This document shows, piece by piece, positions 1 through 5,262 of a stretch of DNA of 5,534 nt. Numbering within the stretch: the stretch's first letter is position 1; each line of letters begins with the position of its first letter. A program made the translations under genes and the position numbers. The stretch lies in contig JAAFIT010000188.1 in NCBI GenBank assembly GCA_013298745.1, positions 1 to 5,534 of the forward strand, read 5' to 3'. The stretch comes from Sphingomonadales bacterium. GTDB taxonomy: Bacteria; Pseudomonadota; Alphaproteobacteria; Sphingomonadales; Sphingomonadaceae. The notes under the pieces are model-generated. The model searched no databases. It worked only from the letters and a program-made list of their open reading frames with translations, and was not told the origin of the DNA.

Positions 1-167
1 ATGTCAGCGACGGCTGGGGCGACAAGACCGGCAGCATCACCGAACTGGAAGAAGCGATGCTCGACCTCGCCGATGGCCGCAAGGCCAACAGCCGCCTCGC
101 CTGCCAGATCTTTGCCAGCGCCGATCTGGATGGCCTGGTGCTGGAAATGCCAGAGACACAGCACTGA
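1..167 (+). CDS. [2Fe-2S] ferredoxin, adrenodoxin type, C-terminal part (5' end outside window)
   Basis: The frame starting at base 3 reads 54 residues to a TGA at 165-167. Visible landmarks are an acidic helix (TELEEAMLDLADG), then SRLACQI, then DLDGLVLEMPE near the end. In adrenodoxin/putidaredoxin-type ferredoxins the cysteine in SRL(A/S)CQI is the fourth ligand of the [2Fe-2S] cluster; here it is residue 34 of the visible part, encoded at 102-104. The three earlier cysteines lie upstream of the window. The family carries single electrons in the cytoplasm, for cytochrome P450 or iron-sulfur cluster assembly; which applies cannot be judged. It converges with lolD, with a hairpin between them. 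An ATG at base 1 is out of this frame and is not the start. Confidence 0.9.
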   Translation, partial: VSDGWGDKTGSITELEEAMLDLADGRKANSRLACQIFASADLDGLVLEMPETQH

Positions 168-173
168 CGTTTG

Positions 174-212
174 CCTCCGGCGGCTGGGGCCCTTGGCCCC
201 AGACCCCGGAGG
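174..212. terminator. Hairpin between convergent ferredoxin and lolD genes, probable terminator
   Basis: CCTCCGG (174-180) pairs with CCGGAGG (206-212), and CTGGGGCC (184-191) pairs perfectly with GGCCCCAG (195-202) around a 3-nt loop. A small internal loop with one G-C pair separates the two stems. On the plus strand TTTCT follows at 213-217, a modest U-tract, so it can end the ferredoxin transcript 6 nt after its stop codon. The minus-strand side lacks a U-tract, so termination of lolD here is less certain. The stem sits 3 bp beyond the lolD stop. Confidence 0.7.
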
Positions 213-215
213 TTT

Positions 216-896
216 CTAAACCGCCGCCAGCCGGCCTTCGTGCAGCGTCACCACCCGGTCCATCGCCCGTGCCAGCGCGACATTGTGGGTGGCGACCAGC
301 GCCGCTGACCCCTGCCCGCGCACCAGCGCGAGGAATTCGGCGAGAACCTTGGCCGCGGTGGCCTCATCAAGGTTGCCGGTCGGCTCATCAGCCAGCACAA
401 GCACCGGTTTGTTGGCCAGCGCGCGCGCCACGGCGACGCGTTGTTGCTCACCGCCCGACAGTTGCGAGGGCCGGTGCGCGAGGCGATCGCCCAGCCCGAG
501 GTCCCGCAGCAACTGATCAGCGCGGGCCGTCGCGGCCTTTTCGCTGTGCCCCGCCACCAATCCGGCGAGCAAGACGTTCTCGCGGGCGTTGAAATCGGGC
601 AAAAGGTGGTGGAACTGATAGACAAACCCGAGGGAATCGCGTCGCACCCGGGTACGTCCGGCGTTGTCGAGGGCCTCCACCCGCTCGCCGGCGATGCTGA
701 TCCGGCCCTGAAAGCCACCTTCGAGCAGGCCGACAGCCTGCAAAAGCGTCGATTTTCCCGAGCCCGAAGGCCCCAATAGCGCGACAATCTCGCCGGCATT
801 GACGCTCAGATCGACGCCGCGCAGCACTTCGATGGTCGCTTCGCCCTGGGTAAAGCTGCGGCGCAGGTCCTCGACGACCAGAACAGGCTCACTCAT
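216..896 (-). CDS. lolD: Lipoprotein-releasing system ATP-binding protein LolD
   Basis: This is a 226-residue ABC ATPase, the usual LolD length. It shows Walker [10 protein letters not shown] (42-50), Q-loop Q94, the signature LSGGEQQR (146-153), Walker [10 protein letters not shown] (165-173) with catalytic E171, D-loop GNLD (174-177) and H-loop H204. The stretch [18 protein letters not shown] (91-108) matches the conserved LolD region that contacts the permease and separates LolD from MacB or FtsE. Two copies act on the cytoplasmic face of the inner membrane and power transfer of outer-membrane lipoproteins to the chaperone LolA. Its ATG lies inside the end of lolC, an 8-bp overlap consistent with translational coupling. 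It is the last gene of the proS-lolC-lolD run in this window. Confidence 0.96.
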   Translation of the reverse strand: MSEPVLVVEDLRRSFTQGEATIEVLRGVDLSVNAGEIVALLGPSGSGKSTLLQAVGLLEGGFQGRISIAGERVEALDNAGRTRVRRDSLGFVYQFHHLLPDFNARENVLLAGLVAGHSEKAATARADQLLRDLGLGDRLAHRPSQLSGGEQQRVAVARALANKPVLVLADEPTGNLDEATAAKVLAEFLALVRGQGSAALVATHNVALARAMDRVVTLHEGRLAAV

Positions 897-2136
897 AGCG
901 CAAGACCTGCACGGGATCGGTGCTCGCCGCCTTCCACGCGGGGTATAAAGTGGCGAGAAAGCTCAGCAAAAGCGCCAGCAAAACGATGCCGATCACCTCC
1001 GCCGGGTCGGTTTTGGACGGTAATTCGGTCAGGTATCGCACCGATGGGTCCCACAAATTGGTGCCGGTGAGCCGTCCGACAGTCGCGACAATGCCGGCGC
1101 GGAAATACAAAAGGGCAAAGCCGAGCACGCAGCCGAGCGCAATGCCCATGCCGCCGATCAGCGTTCCGACTGTCATGAACACCCGCATCAGCGCGATGCG
1201 GCTGGCGCCCATGGTGCGCAGGATGGCGATATCGCGCGTTTTCGCCCGCACCAGCATGATCAATGACGACAGGATATTGAAGACGGCGACCAGGATAATG
1301 ATCGAAAGCACCCAGAACATCACGGTGCGCTCCACCACCAGCGCCGAAAACAGCGCCGAATTGGTCGATTTCCAGTCATTCACCACCGCCTGGCCGACGA
1401 TCTTGGGTTGAATCGGCGCCAGAATCTCGCCCACCCGATCAGGGTTGCTGGTCACGACCTCGATCATGCCCACGGCATCGCCGAGCCGCAGCAAGGTCTG
1501 CGCATCGGCCATCGGCATCACGACGAACGCCTTGTCGTAATCATAGATGCCGACTTCGAACACCGCGACGACGGTATAGCCGACGATACGCGGCACGGTG
1601 CCGAACGGCGTCGATTCGCCCTGCGGGTTGATCAGCGACAGTTGGTCACCGACCTGAACACCCAGCGCTTCAGCGAGCCGCGCGCCAATGGCGACGGTGT
1701 TGGTGCCGGGTTGCAGCCGATCGAGCGAGCCGGCGCGGACATTGTCGGTGATGATCCGGCTGCCGGCGATGTCTTCCATCGTCATGCCGCGCACCAACAC
1801 GCCTTCGACCCGGCCGCCGAAGCTGCCCATCAGCGGTTGTTCAATCAGCGGCGTCGCCGAAACCACGCCGGGCAGTGCCTTCAACTTCGCCTGTAGCGGC
1901 TGCCATTCCTCGATACGGCCGCCATAGCCTTGCACCACGGCATGGCCATTCAACCCGAGAATCTTGTCGAACAGCTCGGCACGAAAGCCGTTCATGACGC
2001 TCATCACCGCGATCAGCGCGGCAACGCCCAGGGCAACGGCAATCAGGCTGATGCTTGCCACCAGAAAGATGAAGCCCTCGCCGCGCCCCGGAAGCAGGTA
2101 GCGCTTGGCGATCATGCGTTCATAGCGGGTGATCAC
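889..2136 (-). CDS. lolC: Lipoprotein-releasing ABC transporter permease, LolC/LolE family
   Basis: A 415-residue inner-membrane permease with the LolC/E layout: one N-terminal membrane span (about 22-49), a periplasmic MacB-like domain (about 50-270), then three spans near 272-296, 319-345 and 378-400. The cytoplasmic coupling segment [12 protein letters not shown] (301-312) and the ending [18 protein letters not shown] are typical of the family. It extracts mature lipoproteins from the inner membrane for LolA. Only one permease gene is present, as is usual in alphaproteobacteria, so the transporter may use two copies of this protein; LolC versus LolE versus a LolF-like hybrid cannot be decided here. 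The start is taken as GTG (2134-2136), preceded on the minus strand by GGGAGAGGGAAGGC; the next in-frame ATG, codon 8, has no comparable Shine-Dalgarno. Confidence 0.93.
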   Translation of the reverse strand: MITRYERMIAKRYLLPGRGEGFIFLVASISLIAVALGVAALIAVMSVMNGFRAELFDKILGLNGHAVVQGYGGRIEEWQPLQAKLKALPGVVSATPLIEQPLMGSFGGRVEGVLVRGMTMEDIAGSRIITDNVRAGSLDRLQPGTNTVAIGARLAEALGVQVGDQLSLINPQGESTPFGTVPRIVGYTVVAVFEVGIYDYDKAFVVMPMADAQTLLRLGDAVGMIEVVTSNPDRVGEILAPIQPKIVGQAVVNDWKSTNSALFSALVVERTVMFWVLSIIILVAVFNILSSLIMLVRAKTRDIAILRTMGASRIALMRVFMTVGTLIGGMGIALGCVLGFALLYFRAGIVATVGRLTGTNLWDPSVRYLTELPSKTDPAEVIGIVLLALLLSFLATLYPAWKAASTDPVQVLRYE

Positions 2137-2140
2137 GCCT

Positions 2141-2272
2141 TCCCTCTCCCCCTGCGGGAGAGGGCGACTCGGCGAAGCCGAGCGGGGTGAGGGGGTTTTC
2201 CGGCGCCAAAAGCCCCCTCACCCCGGGCCGCGCGGCGCGCGTCTCTCGCCCTATCCCACAAGGGGAGAGGGA
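2141..2272. repeat. Head-to-head pair of REP-like elements filling the proS-lolC gap
   Basis: Two inverted copies form one nested palindrome. The outer 11-bp ends match exactly as inverted repeats (2141-2151 and 2262-2272). The left copy holds a perfect 9-bp hairpin CCCTCTCCC/GGGAGAGGG (2142-2150/2156-2164) and a second hairpin CTCGGC-GAA-GCCGAG (2168-2182). The right copy holds the matching hairpin (2249-2257/2263-2271, one mismatch) and a CGCGC/GCGCG stem (2229-2241). The copies meet at a perfect 12-bp repeat, GGGGTGAGGGGG (2184-2195) with CCCCCTCACCCC (2213-2224). It ends directly against the proS stop and 4 bp before the lolC start. A related solo copy lies at 4994-5050. Such paired palindromes resemble BIME/REP repeats; any role in termination or mRNA stability is inference. 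Confidence 0.85.
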
Positions 2273-3583
2273 TCACAGCAGGCGCTCCACCGCGTCACCA
2301 ATGGCGATCTCCACCCGGTCACCGCCGCGGCGCTTCAGTTCGACGACACCCGCAGCAATCCCCTTGGGGCCGACCACCAGCTGCCACGGCAAGCCGATCA
2401 GGTCGGCGGTGGCGAACTTGGCGCCGCCGCGCTCGTCCCGATCATCATAAAGCACCTCAACGCCGGCGGCATTGAGGTCGGCATAAAGCCTGTCCGCCGC
2501 CGCCGCGCACGCCGCATCATCGGCACGCAAGTTGATCAGCGCGACCTTGTAAGGCGCGACGGCTTCGGGCCAGATGATACCGTCCTTGTCGTGGCGGGCT
2601 TCGATGATGGCGCCCATCAGGCGCGACACGCCGATGCCATAGCTGCCCATCAGCGGCGTGATGGGAGTGCCGTCCGGCCCCTGCACAGTGACGCCCATCG
2701 CCTTGGTGTATTTGTCACCAAAGTAGAACACCTGGCCGACTTCGATGCCCTTGGATTGCTTGAGCTTGTCGCCGGCCGCGGCTTCGGCGGCGGGATCGCG
2801 CTTTTCATCAGTCGCGGCATAATCGGCGTTGAGGCCGTCGATGAAGCCTTCGAGCGCTGCCGCATCATCGGCGTCGATGGCCGACGTATCGCGCGCGTGC
2901 AGCCAATTCTCGTGGTAGAACACATCGCTTTCGCCGGTTGGTGCCAGCACGATGAACTCGTGGCTCAGATCGCCACCGATCGGGCCGGTGTCCGCCTGCA
3001 TCGGGATCGCTTCAAGGCCCATGCGCGCGAAGGTGCGCATATAGGCGATGAACATGCGATTATAGCTGTGCCGCGCCCCGGCGAAATCGACGTCGAAGCT
3101 GTAGGCGTCCTTCATCAGAAACTCGCGGCCGCGCAGCACGCCGAAGCGCGGGCGAACTTCGTCGCGGAACTTCCACTGGATCTGATAAAGATTGCGCGGC
3201 AGATCGCGATAGGATTTGGCGCCGTTCTGGAAGATGGCGGTGAACAGCTCTTCGGCGGTCGGGCTGAACAGCATCTCGCGATCATGGCGATCGATGATCC
3301 GCAACATTTCCGGGCCATAGGCATCATAGCGGCCGGACTGTTTCCACAAATCGGCGGACTGGATGGTCGGCATCAGCACTTCGATGGCGCCGGCGCGGTC
3401 CTGCTCCTCACGAACAATCTGTTCGATCTTGTGGAGCACCCGCAGGCCGAGCGGCAGCCAGGCATAGATGCCGGCGGCGGTCTGGCGGATCATGCCGGCG
3501 CGCAGCATCAGCTGGTGCGACACGACCTGGGCATCGCCCGGCGTTTCCTTGAGGACGGGCAGGAAGTAACGGGACAGGCGCAA
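2273..3583 (-). CDS. proS: Prolyl-tRNA synthetase, short type without INS editing domain
   Basis: A 436-residue class II aminoacyl-tRNA synthetase that attaches proline to tRNA-Pro in the cytoplasm. The N-terminus [15 protein letters not shown] and [20 protein letters not shown] is characteristic of bacterial ProRS. SPTAEE is at 107-112. Motif 2 spans [20 protein letters not shown] (139-158), motif 3 is [14 protein letters not shown] (313-326), and the anticodon-binding domain runs from about 345 to 436. E. coli ProRS has 572 residues; the difference is the missing INS editing domain between motifs 2 and 3, where only a short linker (about 220-283) remains. This matches the alphaproteobacterial ProRS form. 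The start is TTG (3581-3583), with AAAGG nine bases upstream on the minus strand and an in-frame TAA before that, so no longer start is possible. lolC follows after 136 bp. Confidence 0.96.
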   Translation of the reverse strand: MRLSRYFLPVLKETPGDAQVVSHQLMLRAGMIRQTAAGIYAWLPLGLRVLHKIEQIVREEQDRAGAIEVLMPTIQSADLWKQSGRYDAYGPEMLRIIDRHDREMLFSPTAEELFTAIFQNGAKSYRDLPRNLYQIQWKFRDEVRPRFGVLRGREFLMKDAYSFDVDFAGARHSYNRMFIAYMRTFARMGLEAIPMQADTGPIGGDLSHEFIVLAPTGESDVFYHENWLHARDTSAIDADDAAALEGFIDGLNADYAATDEKRDPAAEAAAGDKLKQSKGIEVGQVFYFGDKYTKAMGVTVQGPDGTPITPLMGSYGIGVSRLMGAIIEARHDKDGIIWPEAVAPYKVALINLRADDAACAAAADRLYADLNAAGVEVLYDDRDERGGAKFATADLIGLPWQLVVGPKGIAAGVVELKRRGGDRVEIAIGDAVERLL

Positions 3584-3742
3584 GACGAAAGACCTTTATG
3601 TGGGCGGCTAAGGGACGGCTTCAGGGCGGCGTGTAGCATGCTGGCGGCGGCACGCAACGCCAACGCGGGCGTGGCCATTGTTGCACGCCAGCCACAGTTG
3701 CCAGCCATCTGATTTTAACCAAGCAATTCCGCGCCTGGGCCG
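3584..3742. other. proS upstream region, no gene seen
   Basis: This stretch leads away from proS (-) towards the candidate RNA (+). No coding sequence or tRNA is convincing. On the minus strand, TAAAAT (complement of 3712-3717) resembles a -10 box for proS, but no good -35 lies 16-18 bases upstream, so it is not called as a promoter. A 6-bp stem GGCGTG/CACGCC (3668-3673/3684-3689) would fall in a proS leader transcribed from there. Its role is unknown. Confidence 0.4.
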
Positions 3743-3771
3743 ATGACATGGCGCGTTGAGTGGCGTAATCC
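3743..3771 (+). promoter_or_regulatory. Possible sigma-70-type promoter for the candidate RNA
   Basis: ATGACA (3743-3748) resembles the -35 box TTGACA and is followed, after 17 bases, by TAATCC (3766-3771), a weak -10. A start near 3778 would place the first hairpin of the candidate RNA about 13 bases into the transcript. The match is modest and the call rests mainly on its position. Confidence 0.3.
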
Positions 3772-3777
3772 TTTCCA

Positions 3778-3997
3778 CAGAGCAATCGACTGAACGCAAG
3801 TTCAAGGCGGAGGTTCAGGGAAGAACGATCAGCCGCAAGGCTGTGTCTACGAATGGCGGCCGCAAGGCCACCGGGATCGCAGGTCGCGCAAGTGATCGCA
3901 CGTTCGGCCAGGGTGGGGGAAATACCCGGCCGAACGGATGTCCCCCAGGTTCGGTCTCGTCACGGAAGCGCCCGGATCGCAAGGTCCGGGCGTTTTT
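3778..3997 (+). ncRNA. Candidate structured RNA: seven hairpins, five with GCAA tetraloops, possible pseudoknot
   Basis: Consecutive hairpins can be drawn by eye. (1) TGAAC-GCAA-GTTCA, 3791-3804. (2) GTTC-AGGGAA-GAAC, 3813-3826. (3) CAGCC-GCAA-GGCTG, 3830-3843. (4) GGCC-GCAA-GGCC extended past a C/A mismatch, 3855-3872. (5) GGTCGC-GCAA-GTGATC with two G-U pairs, 3882-3897. (6) CGTTCGGCC/GGCCGAACG (3901-3909/3928-3936) with bulged A3910 and inner GGGT/ACCC. (7) A 10-bp terminator stem with a GCAA loop, 3969-3992, then TTTTT. The loop of hairpin 6 holds GGGGGA (3915-3920), which can pair with TCCCCC (3941-3946) as a 6-bp pseudoknot. I do not recognise a known class: it lacks 6S, SRP, RNase P and tmRNA hallmarks. 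The 5' end is set from a weak promoter and is approximate. A plus-strand reading frame stays open through the region, so a coding role is an alternative, judged less likely. Confidence 0.6.
3969..3997 (+). terminator. Rho-independent terminator of the candidate RNA
   Basis: A 10-bp stem (3969-3978 with 3983-3992, one T-G wobble) is capped by the tetraloop GCAA (3979-3982) and followed at once by five T residues (3993-3997), then CGTTT. This is a textbook intrinsic terminator on the plus strand. No protein gene ends nearby on that strand, which is the main argument that an RNA gene lies upstream. Confidence 0.88.
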
Positions 3998-4020
3998 CGT
4001 TTGGGGGCTTTGTCTGTTGG

Positions 4021-4103
4021 GCGGTGCCAGCCCGCGCCCCCGCCCAACCACCCAGGTCACTGTACCCTATGGGTGGTTGGGCGGGGGCGCGGGCTGGCAC
4101 CGC
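4021..4103. repeat. Perfect 34-bp inverted repeat with 15-nt loop
   Basis: Bases 4021-4054 are the exact reverse complement of 4070-4103, with no mismatch over 34 bp. The central 15 nt (4055-4069) contain a small GGT/ACC pair (4055-4057/4064-4066). The arms are very GC-rich, with runs such as GCGCCCCCGCCC. There is no T-tract after either arm, so it is not a simple terminator. It lies 24 bp beyond the terminator of the candidate RNA and 93 bp before the crotonase start. It could be a dispersed palindromic element of this lineage, a small non-autonomous mobile element, or a transcript-end stabiliser. No target-site duplication is evident. Confidence 0.9.
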
Positions 4104-4196
4104 TTGATCAATAGCCCCCGTTCACCTGACGGAAGCGAGAATGGCGGGCATGCCCCGCCTGCGCCATGGTCCGCCGGCAACCGGAGGAAAACCACC

Positions 4197-4979
4197 ATGG
4201 CCTATGAACATTGCAGCGTCGCACGCGAAGGCCGCGTGACGATCGTCACCATCAACCGGCCCGACCGGATGAATGCGCTCCATCCGCCGGCCAATGCCGA
4301 GCTGGAAACGATCTTCAACGACTTTGCGGCCGACCCGGAACAATGGGTCGCCATTCTGACCGGCGCCGGCCCGCGCGCCTTTTCCGCTGGCAATGACCTG
4401 CGGTATCAGGCTGAAGGCAATGCCGTCACCGTGCCCAAGACCGGCTTTGCCGGGCTCACCTCGCGCTGGGACCTCGACAAGCCGATCATCGCTGCGGTCA
4501 ATGGCGTGGCGATGGGCGGCGGCTTTGAAATCGCGCTGGCCTGCGACATCATCCTCGCCTCCGACACCGCGACCTTCGCCCTGCCCGAGCCCAAGGTCGG
4601 CCTCGCCGCGCTCGCCGGCGGGCTGCACCGCCTGCCGCGCACGATCGGCGTCAAGCGCGCCATGGGAATGATTCTGACCGGCCGCAGTGTCTCGGCGGCC
4701 GAAGGCAAGGCGCTGGGCTTTGTTCACGATGTCGTGGCGCCCGAAGCGTTGCTCGATGCCGCCCGGGCGCTGGCGGCGCAGATCTGCGAATTGTCACCAA
4801 TGTCGATCCGCGCTTCCAAACAGGTCGTCAGCCGCAGCCTCGACACGCCGTCACTGCAGGCGGCCTATGAAGGCCAGATGGCGCATCCGGCGGTCAATGC
4901 GCTTTGGAAGTCGGAGGATCTGCGCGAAGGACCGCTGGCGTTTGCCCAGAAGCGGAAACCGGAATGGAAGGGAAAGTAG
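4197..4979 (+). CDS. Enoyl-CoA hydratase/isomerase family protein, CaiD-like
   Basis: A 260-residue crotonase-fold enzyme, normal length for the family, predicted to act on acyl-CoA thioesters in the cytoplasm. Oxyanion-hole segments are AFSAGNDL (61-68) and VAMGGGFEIALACD (104-117). Both acidic residues that catalyse water addition in crotonase have counterparts, E111 (in GGGFE) and E131 (in LPEPKVG), 20 apart as in rat crotonase E144/E164. The GFAGLTSRWDLDKPIIAAVNG region and the C-terminal SEDLREGPLAFAQKR...WKGK resemble carnitinyl-CoA dehydratase CaiD, but no other carnitine genes are visible, so the substrate is open. The start is ATG 4197, with GGAGG at 4183-4187 and 9-bp spacing. The frame stays open upstream to 3756, but that part contains the palindrome and the hairpin array and lacks crotonase homology. 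It appears monocistronic. Confidence 0.93.
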   Translation: MAYEHCSVAREGRVTIVTINRPDRMNALHPPANAELETIFNDFAADPEQWVAILTGAGPRAFSAGNDLRYQAEGNAVTVPKTGFAGLTSRWDLDKPIIAAVNGVAMGGGFEIALACDIILASDTATFALPEPKVGLAALAGGLHRLPRTIGVKRAMGMILTGRSVSAAEGKALGFVHDVVAPEALLDAARALAAQICELSPMSIRASKQVVSRSLDTPSLQAAYEGQMAHPAVNALWKSEDLREGPLAFAQKRKPEWKGK

Positions 4980-4993
4980 ACCGGCGGGAGCCG

Positions 4994-5050
4994 CCCCCTC
5001 ACCCGGCTCGGGCCTTACCCGAGTCCGACCTCTCCCGCGAGCGGAGAGGG
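4994..5050. repeat. Solo copy of the REP-like element
   Basis: It has the same modules, in the same order, as the right half of the pair at 2213-2272. First comes CCCCCTCACCC (4994-5004). Next is a hairpin CTCGGG/CCCGAG (5007-5012/5018-5023), with a variable stem sequence but conserved position. Last is CCTCTCC/GGAGAGG (5029-5035/5043-5049). The variable inner stem with retained pairing argues for a structure-constrained repeat family. It lies 14 bp after the crotonase stop and just before the terminator hairpin. Confidence 0.8.
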
Positions 5051-5058
5051 AAAATAAA

Positions 5059-5088
5059 AAAGGCCGCTGGGGCAACCCAGCGGCCTTT
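5059..5088. terminator. Strong bidirectional intrinsic terminator
   Basis: AAAGGCCGCTGGG (5059-5071) pairs over 13 bp with CCCAGCGGCCTTT (5076-5088) around GCAA (5072-5075). On the plus strand only three T residues, all inside the stem, precede CAC. On the minus strand the stem is followed by TTTTTTATTTT (complement of 5051-5061), a far better U-tract. It can terminate the crotonase message, but the sequence favours stopping transcription arriving from the right on the minus strand. Confidence 0.82.
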
Positions 5089-5122
5089 CACATTGCCGGT
5101 TACGCAACCGGAGGAGGCGTTT

Positions 5123-5188
5123 TCAATCCGCCGCGATTCCCACCGCAGCCACCAACGCACCGGACCGTAACGTGTGACAATGAGACAT
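5123..5188 (-). CDS. Possible 21-codon small ORF with very strong ribosome-binding site
   Basis: Minus-strand ATG (5186-5188) opens a 21-residue frame ending at TGA (5123-5125). It begins MSHCHTLRSG and ends ALVAAVGIAAD: a basic, histidine/cysteine-containing start followed by a short hydrophobic alanine/valine stretch. It is preceded by AAGGAGGTGATC with ideal spacing and followed, 35 bp past the stop, by the terminator with its U-tract on this strand. I recognise no family. The peptide could be a small membrane-active protein, a leader peptide, or not translated at all. An overlapping GTG frame of 65 codons runs on through the terminator and the repeat and is less credible. Confidence 0.35.
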   Translation of the reverse strand: MSHCHTLRSGALVAAVGIAAD

Positions 5189-5190
5189 CC

Positions 5191-5202
5191 GATCACCTCC
5201 TT
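5191..5202 (-). promoter_or_regulatory. Extended Shine-Dalgarno, full match to the 16S tail
   Basis: The minus strand reads AAGGAGGTGATC, the complement of the conserved 16S rRNA 3' tail GATCACCTCCTT over 12 bases. Seven bases separate GGAGG from the ATG at 5188. Such a long match is far above the usual 4-6 bases and is the main support for the small ORF. Confidence 0.5.
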
Positions 5203-5204
5203 CC

Positions 5205-5233
5205 GTATTGTTGAACTCGATTGGCAATGTCAG
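5205..5233 (-). promoter_or_regulatory. Weak candidate promoter for the minus-strand small ORF
   Basis: On the minus strand CTGACA (complement of 5228-5233) matches five of six bases of the -35 consensus. After 17 bases it is followed by CAATAC (complement of 5205-5210), a poor -10. Transcription from here would start just upstream of the Shine-Dalgarno. It lies between the small ORF and the divergent MOSC gene. Confidence 0.25.
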
Positions 5234-5262
5234 AGAGGTGACCACAGATTGCAAGGGGGAAA

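Noticed and set aside
3508..3708. Minus-strand 66-residue frame overlapping the proS start
   Set aside because: It overlaps proS in another frame, has no ribosome-binding site and no recognisable features.
3712..3717. -10 box for proS on the minus strand
   Set aside because: TAAAAT fits well, but the bases 17 positions upstream read GCCCAG and give no -35 match.
3778..3997. tmRNA, SRP RNA, 6S RNA, RNase P RNA or cobalamin riboswitch
   Set aside because: No tag-peptide or T-arm sequence, no SRP GGAAG-type loop, no long closing stem with central bubble, no GAAAGUCCGGGCU core, and no B12-box pattern were found.
4143..4159. GGCGGG/CCCGCC hairpin in the crotonase leader
   Set aside because: A 6-bp stem in GC-rich DNA is common by chance and has no further support.
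3756..4196. Plus-strand frame from TTG 3756 continuous with the crotonase, a possible 147-residue N-terminal extension
   Set aside because: The crotonase has a strong ribosome-binding site and normal length from ATG 4197. The upstream part runs through the terminator and the 34-bp palindrome and gives low-complexity Arg/Gly/Pro-rich sequence. Several GCAA loops fall in the same frame and yield repeated Arg-Lys, but stem pairing explains them better.
4999..5196. Minus-strand 65-residue GTG frame through the terminator and solo repeat
   Set aside because: The GTG lies inside the Shine-Dalgarno itself with no spacing, and the frame translates a terminator and a repeat.
5191..5202. Remnant of a 16S rRNA gene end
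   Set aside because: Identity stops after 12 bases on both sides; there is no flanking rRNA sequence, so a Shine-Dalgarno on the other strand is simpler.
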